This document shows, one piece after another, positions 1-8,853 of a stretch of 64,000 nucleotides of DNA (positions within the stretch are counted from its first letter, which is position 1; the number at the start of each line of letters is the position of its first letter). Made by a program: the position numbers and the translations under genes. Origin of the DNA: Marinobacter denitrificans. Its GTDB lineage: Bacteria; Pseudomonadota; Gammaproteobacteria; Pseudomonadales; Oleiphilaceae. The notes under the pieces were generated by a model. That model made no database searches and was not told where the DNA came from. It saw only the letters and a program-made list of their open reading frames with translations. Location: the NCBI RefSeq assembly GCF_008795955.1, contig NZ_VMHN01000001.1, forward strand, positions 992,001 to 1,056,000, read 5' to 3'.

Positions 1-1874
1 TGATAGAACGCCAGCAGGTTCTCCAGCAACGAGATCTGATTGTCCCGGTGGCGGAAACCATGCCCTTCTTCCTCGAACCACCAGAGCTCAACGCACTGCC
101 GGTTTTGCTCAAGCACACGTACCATGGCCCGGGTCTGTTCCGGCACCACCACCCTGTCCTGCCCGCCCTGGAAAAAGATCATTGGCCGGCGAATCCGATG
201 GGCCTGCAGTATAGGTGTACGCGCCTGCCAGCGTTCGGGAAAATCCCGCGGGGACCCCAGCAGCCAGTCCAGGTAGCCCGACTCAAAGCGGTGTGTCACC
301 TCCCGCAGGTGGGCAGGATCGCTCACCCCGAACAGACTGGCCCCGGCCCGGAAGCGCGCACTGCGGGTCATGGCCATCAGTGCGGTATATCCTCCGGAGC
401 TACGGCCCTGGATAAACAACCGACTGGCATCAGCCTGGGCAGTGGCCACCAGATGATCTGCCGCCCGTTCCATATCCTCCACGTCAGCCCGGCCCCAGTG
501 GCCGGCCAGTGCCAGACGGAAATCCCGGCCGAACCCCGCGCTGCCGCGATAATTGACCTCCGCTACGGCAAACCCGTGATGGCACCAGAACTGGATCTGG
601 GGATTGAATACCGGCCATGCAGTCGATGTGGGGCCACCATGGGCGATCAGGATTAATGGCGGAGGCTCTGCTTCCGACCAGCCCTCGATGGGCGGGTACC
701 AGAACCCTGTTACCTCGTCATGCACATCCTTCGATGGCGGAATCTGAAAGATGTCAGGGGTGACGATGGGTGAATCAGGGAACGGGGCTTCGCCCCCGGC
801 CAGCGTGCGGGCATGGCCGGTTTGAAGATTCACTGCCAGTACTGAATCGAGCCGGGAAGCCGAGCGGGCGATGCAATAAAGCTTGTCGTCGAAGGCCGTA
901 AGGTGGCGAAAGTCGGTGTAGCCCGTGGCGACCCTAACCGCTGGGGAGTCAGCAGACAGCGTTAGCCATAGCTCCCCCCTTCCGGAAACGTAGCGCACCC
1001 GGGCCCAGCCTCCCTGCCCCAGCGGCCAGTGATGACGCTCACCCAACTGCCAGGGAGCACTGGCGTGATCCGCAGCTGTCGCGTCGAGACAGGTCCATCT
1101 GAACTGTCCTGTTGTGAGTGACACCAGCCAGGGCTGCCACCAGCCTTCGTGATCTGACAGCACGTGCAGCACCTCGCCATCGAACACAGGCTGCTGGACG
1201 CTGCCGCCTGTGGGCGTCGGCAAACAACGAGCCCCGACCAGTGTGCCATCGACATCCACATCCGCCGTCCACAAAACAGAACTCACCCACGGCATGTCCG
1301 GCAGCGACCAGGATACCCACGCAATGCGCGCACTACTGGCGGATATTGCCGGGGCGCTGTAAAAATCCTCACTCTCATGCAGACGCAGAACTTTGTTGTC
1401 GCCCTGTACGGCCACCAGTTGCTGGCGCCCCGCACTTTCTCTTACCGCCAGAACACGGTGATGGGCGTCATCCCACACCAGTCCGCCGAAGCTGGCATCC
1501 GGGTCCCGGGTCAAGGCGTCGGAGGCCCCTGTGCGCGGGTCAATTCGGTGGATCTGCTGCCCTGAAGCGGCCACCGCAAACAGGGCGTCCGGCCCGGCAC
1601 ATAATGCACCGCCACCGTAACCATTAACCTCGCTGCGAAGACCGAACTCCGGGCGCGTTACCGGGTGAGCGGCCTCTCCGTTTACCTTTCTGAGCAGGTT
1701 GTTGCCGGTGGCAGGGTCAAACTCCAGCCAGAAAACACCCGCCCGGGAGACAGTCAGCGCTCCCCGCTGGACAAACGCAGTAGAGGCCTGCTCTGCAGAA
1801 AGCGGCGAGAAGATATTTTCGTCTGGCGTATCAGCCCCGGAAGAACAACCGGGAGTTGTCGGCGTTGCGATAGG
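1..1874 (-). CDS. pqqH: S9 prolyl-oligopeptidase-like peptidase of the pqq operon, cut by window edge
   Basis: The frame is open from just after a TGA at 1875-1877 to the window edge, so the C-terminus is missing by a few residues at least. The protein has an N-terminal beta-propeller-like half and a C-terminal alpha/beta hydrolase half. The nucleophile motif is GRSSGGY (near 395-415), the likely acid is in [14 protein letters not shown] (near 150-185) and the likely histidine in EEEGHGFRH (near 50-75). This is the S9 family found directly after pqqE in pseudomonads (pqqH); its substrate is not settled. No ATG, GTG or TTG lies in frame before the conserved N-terminus (reads [10 protein letters not shown] from 1811). 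The first ordinary start codons come much later, so initiation at a rare codon such as ATC 1812-1814, or coupling to pqqE by frameshift, must be considered. The frame overlaps the pqqE end. Confidence 0.85.
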
Positions 1875-2985
1875 TCAGCTCCTCCAGCCCGGCGGTGGCG
1901 TGGTCCGCCGCCTTGCGGGCGGCGAGGATGCGGTCGTGGTGGGGCGATTTGCCGCATACCGGGTCGGCGTTGTCGGCATTGCCGGTCAGCAGGTAGGCCT
2001 GGCAGCGGCAGCCGCCGAAGTCCTTGTCCTTTTCATCGCAGGAACGGCAGGGCTCCGGCATCCAGCTATCGCCCCGGTAATGGTTGAAGCCCGGGCTGTC
2101 GTACCAGATGGAGTGTAGCGAGGATTCGCGGATATTGGGAAATTCGATGGGCAGCAGCCTTGCGCTATGGCAGGGCAAGGCGGTGCCATCCGGGGCCACG
2201 GTCAGGAACAGGCTGCCCCAGCCGTTCATACAGGCCTTGGGGCGTTCTTCGTAATAATCCGGGGTGACAAAGATCAGCTTCATAGCCGAGCCGCTGGACG
2301 TGAGGCGTTTGCGGTAACTGTTCACTTCCGCTTCGGCCTTCTCAAGTTGCGCCTTGGACGGCATCAGCCCTTCCCGGTTTTCAAAAGCCCAGCCGTAATA
2401 CTGGCAGGTGGCCAGTTCCACATAATCCGCACCCAGCCGTTCGCAGAGGCTGATAATATCCTCCATCTGGTGGATGTTGTGGCGGTGGATGACGAAGTTG
2501 AGCACCATGGGATAGCCCGCTTCTTTCACCGCCCGAGCCATGGCCAGCTTCTGGTCATAAGCCTTGCGGGAACCGGCAACCGCGTTGTTCAGCTCCGGGT
2601 CCGAAGCCTGGAAACTCACCTGAATGTGGTCCAGCCCGGCATCCCGGAAGGCGTTCACCTTGGTTGCCGTCAGTCCAAGCCCCGAGGTGATCAGGTTAGT
2701 GTAGTACCCCAGTTGCCGTGCCTCGGCAATCAGTTCGGGCAGGTCCTGACGCACCAGCGGCTCGCCACCGGAGAAGCCCAACTGGGCCGCGCCCATCTCA
2801 CGCCCCTGGCGCAGTACCCGCACCCACTCCTCGGTGGTCAGTTCCTGCTGAGTCTGGGCAAAATCCAGGGGGTTGGAGCAGTAGGGGCACTGCAGCGGAC
2901 ATCGGTAGGTCAGCTCCGCCAGCAGCCACAGTGGCGGGCCGATACCGGGGCGATCACCGGCAGGCATGGCGTGGTGGCCGCTCAC
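1831..2985 (-). CDS. pqqE: PqqE, radical SAM PqqA peptide cyclase
   Basis: PqqE forms the carbon-carbon bond between the Glu and Tyr side chains of PqqA, the first step of PQQ synthesis. The radical SAM CxxxCxxC cluster is at Cys29, Cys33 and Cys36 ([11 protein letters not shown]). A C-terminal SPASM region holds the auxiliary-cluster cysteines ([17 protein letters not shown] and DPVC). The length of 384 residues is normal. The start is GTG at 2985, which overlaps the pqqD stop as GTGA, so translation is likely coupled. The C-terminus [15 protein letters not shown] is normal for the family, so the odd start of the downstream peptidase is not explained by a damaged pqqE. Confidence 0.97.
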   Translation of the reverse strand: MSGHHAMPAGDRPGIGPPLWLLAELTYRCPLQCPYCSNPLDFAQTQQELTTEEWVRVLRQGREMGAAQLGFSGGEPLVRQDLPELIAEARQLGYYTNLITSGLGLTATKVNAFRDAGLDHIQVSFQASDPELNNAVAGSRKAYDQKLAMARAVKEAGYPMVLNFVIHRHNIHQMEDIISLCERLGADYVELATCQYYGWAFENREGLMPSKAQLEKAEAEVNSYRKRLTSSGSAMKLIFVTPDYYEERPKACMNGWGSLFLTVAPDGTALPCHSARLLPIEFPNIRESSLHSIWYDSPGFNHYRGDSWMPEPCRSCDEKDKDFGGCRCQAYLLTGNADNADPVCGKSPHHDRILAARKAADHATAGLEELTYRNADNSRLFFRG

Positions 2986-3257
2986 GTGAACAGTATCCAG
3001 TGTTGCTGTTCGGCATCTTTGAGGAAGTCGCTGACGTCCTCCGACAGAGAGCCTGCATCGGGAAACTGCTGCTCCAGGAGTGCCACGATGTCTGCCACAT
3101 TGCGTTGACCGTCCACCTCTTTGAGCACGGCGCCGGCGCTGTCATTCAACCGCACCATCCCCTCCGGATACAGCAAGACATATGCATTTTGGGCAGGCTC
3201 CCACTGAAAGCGGAAACCCGGGCGCAGTTTCGGTATCCGCTTCATGCCCACCGCCAT
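2982..3257 (-). CDS. pqqD: PqqD, PqqA-binding chaperone
   Basis: PqqD is a small winged-helix (RRE-type) protein that presents PqqA to PqqE. The sequence from [34 protein letters not shown] to the end matches the family. The frame is open further upstream, but ATG 3257 overlaps the pqqC stop as TGATG and gives the usual length of 91 residues; a second ATG at 3245 would give 87. The gene overlaps pqqE by four bases. Confidence 0.95.
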   Translation of the reverse strand: MAVGMKRIPKLRPGFRFQWEPAQNAYVLLYPEGMVRLNDSAGAVLKEVDGQRNVADIVALLEQQFPDAGSLSEDVSDFLKDAEQQHWILFT

Positions 3258-4012
3258 CACAGCCCCCGGTGCCACACTGGCTGGTCGGTGACGGTATGAT
3301 ACGGTGGCGTCTGGTGCTGATAAGCCATAGTCAGGGCATCCAACATCGACCATAAGATATCCAGTTTGAATTGCAGAATTTCCAGCGCACGGGCCTGCTG
3401 TGCCGCTGTCGTGAAATGATCCAGCGTAATGCTGAGGCCGTGCTCTACATCCCGGCGGGCCTCTGCCAGCCGCTTGCGGAAATAGGAGTAACCGTCGGCC
3501 TTGATCCAGGGATAATGCTGCGGCCAGCTGTCCAGTCGGGACTGGTGAATCTCCGGCGCGAACAGTTCCGTCAGTGACGAACAGGCCGCTTCCTGCCAGG
3601 TAGCCCGTCGGGCGAAGTTCAGGTAGGCGTCCACCGCAAAGCGCACACCGGGCAGCACATGGCGCTGGTCGATCACTTCCTCGCGGGTAAGTCCTACCGC
3701 TTCCGCCAGGCAGAGCCAGGCTTCGATACCGCCCTCGTCGTCACTGTGGCCATCATGGTCGAGAACCCGCTGCAACCATAACCTGCGCACGGCCGCATCC
3801 GGGCAGTTGGCCATGATGGCGGCGTCCTTGCGGGGAATGTTGATCTGGTAGTAGTAACGATTGGCCACCCAGCCACGGATCTGCTCCGGCGTACAGTCAC
3901 CGCCATACATGGCTTTATGGTACGGATGGTGTATGTGGTAATACCGGCCTTTGGCCCGCAGGGCCTGCTCGAAATCCTGCCGGTTCATCACCGGGGTTGC
4001 GATAGCATTCAT
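3257..4012 (-). CDS. pqqC: PqqC, pyrroloquinoline-quinone synthase
   Basis: PqqC is a cofactor-free oxidase that carries out the final ring closure and eight-electron oxidation to PQQ. The 251-residue length fits the family, and the all-helical heme-oxygenase-like sequence is recognisable from [25 protein letters not shown] and [16 protein letters not shown] 4012 overlaps the pqqB stop as ATGA. A second in-frame ATG (MNRQDF) eight residues later is possible. Confidence 0.97.
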   Translation of the reverse strand: MNAIATPVMNRQDFEQALRAKGRYYHIHHPYHKAMYGGDCTPEQIRGWVANRYYYQINIPRKDAAIMANCPDAAVRRLWLQRVLDHDGHSDDEGGIEAWLCLAEAVGLTREEVIDQRHVLPGVRFAVDAYLNFARRATWQEAACSSLTELFAPEIHQSRLDSWPQHYPWIKADGYSYFRKRLAEARRDVEHGLSITLDHFTTAAQQARALEILQFKLDILWSMLDALTMAYQHQTPPYHTVTDQPVWHRGL

Positions 4013-4938
4013 GAGTGCACCGCCCTATCCAGGTGCATTCCGTCGAAGGACACTTCGATACCGTGCTTTGCCAGCACAGCCCGTTCCGGCGAGTCCTCGT
4101 TCAGAATGGGGTTGGTGTTGTTGATGTGGATCAGAATCTTCCGCTTTGCCGGCATGGTATCGAGCACGTCGATCATGCCACCGGGGCCACTCTGGGCCAG
4201 GTGCCCCATTTCCTGGCCGGTACGGGTGCCCACTTCGCAACGCAGCATTTCATCGTCGTGCCACACGGTACCGTCCACCAGCAGGGTGTCGGCCTTACGC
4301 ATCCATTGCAGAATCTGCTTATCGGGCTGACCCAGCCCCGGAGCGTACATTACGGTTTCACCACTGCGGGTGTCTTCGATAAACAGCCCAATGTTGTCAC
4401 CGGGATGCGGGTTGTTCCGGCGTGGCGAATACGGTGGCGCGTTACTGAGCAGCGGAATGGCCGTCAGACGCAGAGAGGGTGCGCAGGGTATGGTAAAGGA
4501 CTGCTGATCGGTGCACGGCACTTCACGCCATTGCGGGCCACCGTTCCAGTGCTGAAGCATGCGGAATAGTGGAAACCCGCTGCTGAGATCTTCATGCACC
4601 TGCCCGGTACACCACACGTCCAGTGGCAGGCCCTCCCGCAGCATCAGCAAGCCGGTGGTGTGATCCACCTGGCTGTCTATCAACAGCACCGCCCCGATAC
4701 CGGTGTCCCGCAAGGCACGGGCCGGCTGCATGGCGTCGAAAGAGGCCAGTTGGGCACGGATATCCGGGGAGGCGTTGCAAAGAATCCAGCTGACACCGTC
4801 CTCGCTGATGGCGATGGACGACTGGGTACGGGCTCTGGCGTTCAGAGTTCCCTTGCGGAAACCATCACAATTGGCGCAGTTGCAGTTCCACTGGGGGAAG
4901 CCACCTCCGGCTGCGGAACCAAGGATACGAATCTGCAT
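4009..4938 (-). CDS. pqqB: PqqB, metallo-beta-lactamase-fold PQQ biosynthesis protein
   Basis: PqqB belongs to the metallo-beta-lactamase fold and is thought to hydroxylate the Glu-Tyr intermediate. The N-terminus [24 protein letters not shown] is diagnostic, and DSQVDHTTG carries the degenerate metal-site region. The 309-residue length is standard. The gene lies 52 bases downstream of pqqA across a hairpin and overlaps pqqC by four bases. Confidence 0.97.
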   Translation of the reverse strand: MQIRILGSAAGGGFPQWNCNCANCDGFRKGTLNARARTQSSIAISEDGVSWILCNASPDIRAQLASFDAMQPARALRDTGIGAVLLIDSQVDHTTGLLMLREGLPLDVWCTGQVHEDLSSGFPLFRMLQHWNGGPQWREVPCTDQQSFTIPCAPSLRLTAIPLLSNAPPYSPRRNNPHPGDNIGLFIEDTRSGETVMYAPGLGQPDKQILQWMRKADTLLVDGTVWHDDEMLRCEVGTRTGQEMGHLAQSGPGGMIDVLDTMPAKRKILIHINNTNPILNEDSPERAVLAKHGIEVSFDGMHLDRAVHS

Positions 4939-4961
4939 GGTGGGAACTCCGGAAGCAAAAC

Positions 4962-4983
4962 GGCCAGCGCGTATCGGCTGGCC
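4962..4983 (-). promoter_or_regulatory. pqqA-pqqB intergenic hairpin
   Basis: GGCCAGC (4962-4968) pairs perfectly with GCTGGCC (4977-4983) around an 8-base loop. It sits between the short pqqA gene and pqqB. A partial terminator or processing hairpin here would leave more pqqA than pqqB message, as has been proposed for other pqq operons. There is no U-run, so full termination is unlikely. Confidence 0.5.
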
Positions 4984-4990
4984 ATCCTAT

Positions 4991-5062
4991 TTAACGGTTG
5001 GCGAAGTACATGGTGACTTCGAAACCGATCCGCAGGTCTTCATAAGCTGGTTTGGTCCACAT
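4991..5062 (-). CDS. pqqA: PqqA, precursor peptide of PQQ
   Basis: This 23-residue gene encodes the substrate peptide [20 protein letters not shown] plus ANR. Glu15 and Tyr19, in the conserved ExxxY spacing, are the residues fused into PQQ. ATG at 5062 is preceded by AGAGGA at a suitable distance. It is the first gene of the pqq operon and is too short for ordinary gene callers. Confidence 0.98.
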   Translation of the reverse strand: MWTKPAYEDLRIGFEVTMYFANR

Positions 5063-5247
5063 GATGCTTTCCTCTTGTGATGATTGTTGTGGCATTCAGG
5101 ATCCGTTAGCCGGCTTTCCGGTAACTCACACTCAATCCTACCCAGTCTAAGGAGGAGCAAATATGGTACTTTGGCACTGATTTTCGACTGGTGCGGGGGC
5201 AGCAATTCATCCTTTCGGACCATCTTTAAAAGTGCAGCAGCTAAAAC
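5063..5247 (-). promoter_or_regulatory. Leader and promoter region of the pqq operon
   Basis: This gene-free stretch must hold the pqqA promoter. It contains GTACTTTGG at 5166-5174 (plus strand), which recurs upstream of the importer operon at 31880-31888. No -10/-35 pair convincing enough to place the transcript start was found. Confidence 0.4.
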
Positions 5248-5270
5248 AAAAAAAGGCCCTGGGAAGGGCC
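5248..5270 (-). terminator. Intrinsic terminator of exaC
   Basis: GGCCCT (5255-5260) and AGGGCC (5265-5270) form a short stem. On the minus strand it is followed by seven T (5254-5248), which ends transcription from the aldehyde dehydrogenase. A second stem, CCGGGCCT/AGGCCCGG (5349-5356/5365-5372), lies nearer the stop codon but has no U-run. Confidence 0.75.
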
Positions 5271-5398
5271 AAAGCAATGGCAGGAAAACCCACGTACCCC
5301 CAGCCAGTCACCGGGGAAGAAAATGCACATCCTTATGCGGACTCGCTACCGGGCCTGTGTGGAGAGGCCCGGGCACAACAGTCATTGGTTTGCCAGGC

Positions 5399-6919
5399 TC
5401 AGAAGAAGCCAAGCGGGTTGATGTCGTAGCTGACCAGCAAGTTCTTGGTCTGCTGGTAATGATCCAGCGCCATCTTGTGATTCTCACGGCCAACACCGGA
5501 CTTCTTGTAACCACCAAAAGCTGCGTGGGCAGGATACTGGTGGTAGCAGTTGGTCCATACACGGCCCGCCTGGATGGCACGGCCCATGCGATAGGCTCGG
5601 TTGATGTCACGGGTCCACAGGCCGGCCCCAAGACCAAACTCGGTGTCGTTGGCAATAGCCAGGGCTTCTTCTTCGTCCTTGAAGGTGGTCACACCCACCA
5701 CCGGGCCGAAGATTTCTTCCTGGAACACACGCATGTCGTTCTTGCCTTTCAGCAGCGTAGGCTGAACATAGAAGCCGTTGTTGTACTCGCCTTCCATCTC
5801 TTCGCGGCCACCACCGGTCAGCACTTCCGCACCTTCCTGTTTGCCGATTTCCAGATAGGACATGATCTTGTCGAACTGTTCTTTACTGGCCTGGGCACCT
5901 ACCTGCACATCGGTATCCAGCGGATTACCACGCTTGATAGCCTTGGTGCGTTCAATAACCTTGGCCATGAATTCGTCGTACATGTCTTCCTGGATCAGGG
6001 CGCGGGATGGACATGTGCACACCTCACCCTGGTTGAAGAATGCCAGTACCAGGCCTTCCACGCACTTGTCGATGAATTCCGGCTCGGCCTGCATGACATC
6101 GGAGAAGTAGATGTTGGGGGACTTGCCGCCCAGCTCCACTGTGGAGGGAATGATGTTCTCGGCGGCACACTTGAGGATATGGGCACCCACAGGGGTTGAG
6201 CCGGTAAACGCAATCTTGGCGATGCGCTTGCTGGTGGCCAGTGCCTGACCGGCTTCGATGCCATAACCGTTGACGATGTTGACCACGCCCGGTGGCAACA
6301 GGTCGCCAATAAGGTCCATCAGGATCAGGATACTGGCTGGCGTCTGCTCGGCAGGCTTCATCACGGTGCAGTTACCCGCCGCCAGACAGGGCGCCAGTTT
6401 CCAGACCGCCATCAACAGCGGGAAGTTCCAGGGGATGATCTGGCCCACAACGCCCAGGGGCTCGTTGTAATGATACGCCACGGTGTTGTTGTCGATGGCA
6501 CTGGAGGTGTCTTCCTGGGCACGGATACACCCGGCGAAATAGCGGAAGTGATCCACTGCCAGCGGCAGGTCGGCGTTAACAGTTTCACGCACTGCCTTAC
6601 CGTTGTCCCAGGTTTCAGCAACCGCGAGCATCTCGATGTTCTGCTCAATGCGGTCGGCAATTTTCAGCAGAATGTTGGAACGCTCGGTGGTAGACGTTTT
6701 GCCCCAGGCCGGCGCGGCCTTATGGGCGGCGTCCAGCGCCAGCTCGATATCTTCGGCAGTGGAACGCGGAATCTCACAGATCACGTCACCGGTAACCGGG
6801 GTGATGTTTTCAAAATACTGGCCCTTGGCGGGAGCGACCCACTCACCACCAATAAAATTTTCATAACGGGGTTTGAAGGAGACGACGGAGCCTTCCTTTC
6901 CTGGTTGTGCGTAGATCAT
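5399..6919 (-). CDS. exaC: NAD-dependent aldehyde dehydrogenase (ExaC type)
   Basis: The enzyme oxidises acetaldehyde and other aldehydes made by the PQQ alcohol dehydrogenase to acids. It is a 506-residue [19 protein letters not shown] region, [21 protein letters not shown] cofactor region, catalytic Glu in VELGGKSPN and catalytic Cys in [17 protein letters not shown]. The frame is open to 7156, but [27 protein letters not shown] is the family N-terminus and ATG 6919 has an upstream GAGG, so this start is chosen. It lies between pqqA and the guanidine operon, and a motif shared with the alcohol dehydrogenase and cytochrome genes lies about 110-128 bases upstream. Confidence 0.93.
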   Translation of the reverse strand: MIYAQPGKEGSVVSFKPRYENFIGGEWVAPAKGQYFENITPVTGDVICEIPRSTAEDIELALDAAHKAAPAWGKTSTTERSNILLKIADRIEQNIEMLAVAETWDNGKAVRETVNADLPLAVDHFRYFAGCIRAQEDTSSAIDNNTVAYHYNEPLGVVGQIIPWNFPLLMAVWKLAPCLAAGNCTVMKPAEQTPASILILMDLIGDLLPPGVVNIVNGYGIEAGQALATSKRIAKIAFTGSTPVGAHILKCAAENIIPSTVELGGKSPNIYFSDVMQAEPEFIDKCVEGLVLAFFNQGEVCTCPSRALIQEDMYDEFMAKVIERTKAIKRGNPLDTDVQVGAQASKEQFDKIMSYLEIGKQEGAEVLTGGGREEMEGEYNNGFYVQPTLLKGKNDMRVFQEEIFGPVVGVTTFKDEEEALAIANDTEFGLGAGLWTRDINRAYRMGRAIQAGRVWTNCYHQYPAHAAFGGYKKSGVGRENHKMALDHYQQTKNLLVSYDINPLGFF

Positions 6920-7029
6920 GGTCTCGACCTCTTGTTGTGTTTGTCGAAGGGCAACGCGGCCTTTCGCGTTTACCCAATCAATGTAGACCCCAGCGCCGGA
7001 TAGGTGAATGATTCGATGGAGGTGAAAAA

Positions 7030-7047
7030 CTCGTTCCTTAGTAGTAG
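7030..7047 (-). promoter_or_regulatory. Shared PQQ-regulon motif upstream of exaC
   Basis: CTCGTTCCTTAGTAGTAG (plus strand) is a 16 of 18 match to 22701-22718 upstream of the cytochrome gene and resembles 21101-21118 upstream of the alcohol dehydrogenase. It lies 111-128 bases before the exaC start, in the same orientation in all three. It is a candidate binding site for the LuxR-type regulator at 32012. Confidence 0.5.
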
Positions 7048-7120
7048 ATGACATCAAAGCCGCGCCACTACTGGCCAAACCTCCCTGATTAAATTCTGCA
7101 CCGTAAAATCCCTCACTGGC

Positions 7121-7135
7121 GCACAGAAACAGTGC
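7121..7135 (+). promoter_or_regulatory. NtrC-like site upstream of the first guanidine operon
   Basis: GCACAGAAACAGTGC matches the NtrC half-site arrangement GCAC-N7-GTGC. Its centre lies about 90 bases upstream of the sigma-54-type promoter at 7208-7223, a normal enhancer distance. Confidence 0.6.
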
Positions 7136-7207
7136 GTATGCCCTGACAGGAAGCAAGCATGTTTAGCCGCCAACATAAAACATCAACGAAACCAGACGGT
7201 TAATAAT

Positions 7208-7223
7208 TGGCATAGTCTCTGCA
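7208..7223 (+). promoter_or_regulatory. Sigma-54-type promoter of the first guanidine operon
   Basis: TGGCATAGTCTCTGCA has the GG and GC pairs at exactly the -24/-12 spacing. It would start transcription near 7233, about 60 bases before the riboswitch. Confidence 0.6.
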
Positions 7224-7289
7224 GTACCCGTATTACGCAGCGAGAAGTCGGTTACTGAAACCACCATCAAAGCGCGACAATCTGACAAA

Positions 7290-7412
7290 TAGTTCAACTA
7301 GGGTTCCGGCCTGTTCCTCGTAGTGATGCAAAGCGAGACAAAACAGGTGACTGGTCCGAGAGTTGACGACCTTTTCCAAGGTTACACGGCGGGACAAAAG
7401 CCCGGGAGGATC
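7290..7412 (+). ncRNA. Guanidine-I (ykkC) riboswitch 1
   Basis: The conserved blocks of the ykkC class occur in order: CTAGGGTTCCG (7298-7308), GACTGGTCCGAGAG (7349-7362) and ACACGGCGGGACAAAAGCCC followed by GGGAG (7384-7408). This RNA binds guanidinium and switches expression on. No U-run terminator follows before the gene at 7468, so control may be at translation or by Rho. The downstream genes are those expected of a guanidine-degradation operon. Confidence 0.95.
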
Positions 7413-7467
7413 GTTCAGTGACTGACGTCTCTCGTTTCTTTGAACCCCGTACCAGAAGGAAAAGGCG

Positions 7468-8202
7468 ATGCTCGACTCTCTCAATAGCACAGCCCCCCTA
7501 TACGACGATCTGATTCCCGGCGGATCCCACTGGTCTTTCATCATGCGCCGTGGCCATGTGCTGCGTCTGATTGATGAAACCGGCGGCGCCAACGTCGGCA
7601 TGTTGATGTACAACCCCGAGAATCCTCTCGAGCGGTACAACATGCCGGACACCCTGAAAAACCAGCATACCTTCAAGCTTACCCGGGGCCATGTACTGCT
7701 TTCGGATATGGGCCGGGTGTTTGCCTCCATCGTGCGTGACGACATGGGCTGGCACGATACCGTTGGCGGCACCTGCAATGCCGAACTTGTCGAGAAGCGG
7801 TGGGGTAAAAAGACCTATCAGCAAGCCCACAACCACTACCATCGAAACGGGTTCAGCAGCTTTCTGAATGAGCTGGCCAAGTATGGCCTGGGCAAGAAAG
7901 ACCTGACTGCCAACCTGAACTGGTTCAGCAAGGTAAAGACTGATGACGAGGGCAACATGTCTCTTGTCAGCGATGCGTCCCACGCCGGCGCCACCGTTGA
8001 CCTGCGTTTCGAGATGGACACCATTGTGGTGCTCCACACCTGCCCGCACCCGATGAACCCGGCCAGCGAGTATCCTAGCCATCCCGTGAGGTACCAGCTT
8101 TTCAGGGCCACTCCCGTTACCGATGCCGATCCTTGCAAGCTCTCGTCACCGGAGGCCACTCGCGCCTTTGCCAACACCGCCCTGTATCACCTGTTCCAGT
8201 AA
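7468..8202 (+). CDS. cgdA: DUF1989 protein UAAP1, carboxyguanidine deiminase subunit
   Basis: This 244-residue DUF1989 protein (urea-amidolyase-associated protein 1 type) is expected to act with the next gene as carboxyguanidine deiminase, which turns carboxyguanidine from the carboxylase into allophanate plus ammonia. Conserved stretches include RLIDETGGANVGMLMYN, HDTVGGTCNAE and HTCPHPMNP, with Cys and His residues typical of a metal site. ATG 7468 follows AGAAGGA. It is the first gene after the guanidine riboswitch. The cgdA/cgdB assignment rests on order and similarity. Confidence 0.88.
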   Translation: MLDSLNSTAPLYDDLIPGGSHWSFIMRRGHVLRLIDETGGANVGMLMYNPENPLERYNMPDTLKNQHTFKLTRGHVLLSDMGRVFASIVRDDMGWHDTVGGTCNAELVEKRWGKKTYQQAHNHYHRNGFSSFLNELAKYGLGKKDLTANLNWFSKVKTDDEGNMSLVSDASHAGATVDLRFEMDTIVVLHTCPHPMNPASEYPSHPVRYQLFRATPVTDADPCKLSSPEATRAFANTALYHLFQ

Positions 8203-8214
8203 CGGAGGCCGGAC

Positions 8215-8853
8215 ATGATCAAGCAAAGCACATTGAAACCCGACAACGCCGCCTCCCGCGAAATCGTGCCGGCAGGCGAGTATTTCCTGAAAGTGGTGAA
8301 GGCCGGCGAGACCGTCCGCATCCTGGATCTGGAAGGCAACCAGGCCGCCGACACCCTGTTCTACAACGCCCACAACCCCACCGAGCGTTACAGCGCCGTG
8401 GACACCATCCGCGAGCAAGGCAACGTGTACCTGACCGCCGGCTCCAGGCTGATGTCGTCGGAAAATAACGTGATGCTGGAGATCACTGCCGATACCTGCG
8501 GTCGCCACGACACCCTGGGTGGCGCCTGCGCGGCAGAAAGCAACACCACCCGTTATGCCCTTGAGAAAAAATGCATGCACGCCTGCCGGGACAGCTGGCT
8601 GGTGGCGGTGACCGAGAATGAAGAGCTGGGCATGACGAAGCGGGACATCACCCACAACATCAACTTCTTTATGAACGTGCCGGTCACCGCTGACGGCGGT
8701 TTGACCTTCGCCGATGGCATTTCCGATGCCGGCAAATACGTGGAGCTGGAGGCGAAGATGGACGTGCTGGTGATGATCTCCAACTGCCCGCAGCTGAATA
8801 ACCCGTGCAACGGCTGGAACCCCACACCGATCGAGGTGCTGGTATGGAACTGA
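8215..8853 (+). CDS. cgdB: DUF1989 protein UAAP2, carboxyguanidine deiminase subunit
   Basis: This is the second DUF1989 subunit (212 residues), paralogous to the upstream protein: [39 protein letters not shown] and [13 protein letters not shown] match its motifs. The two are expected to form a heteromer that removes ammonia from carboxyguanidine. It starts 12 bases after the previous stop with GGAGG upstream, and its last ten bases overlap the carboxylase gene, indicating tight co-translation. Confidence 0.88.
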   Translation: MIKQSTLKPDNAASREIVPAGEYFLKVVKAGETVRILDLEGNQAADTLFYNAHNPTERYSAVDTIREQGNVYLTAGSRLMSSENNVMLEITADTCGRHDTLGGACAAESNTTRYALEKKCMHACRDSWLVAVTENEELGMTKRDITHNINFFMNVPVTADGGLTFADGISDAGKYVELEAKMDVLVMISNCPQLNNPCNGWNPTPIEVLVWN

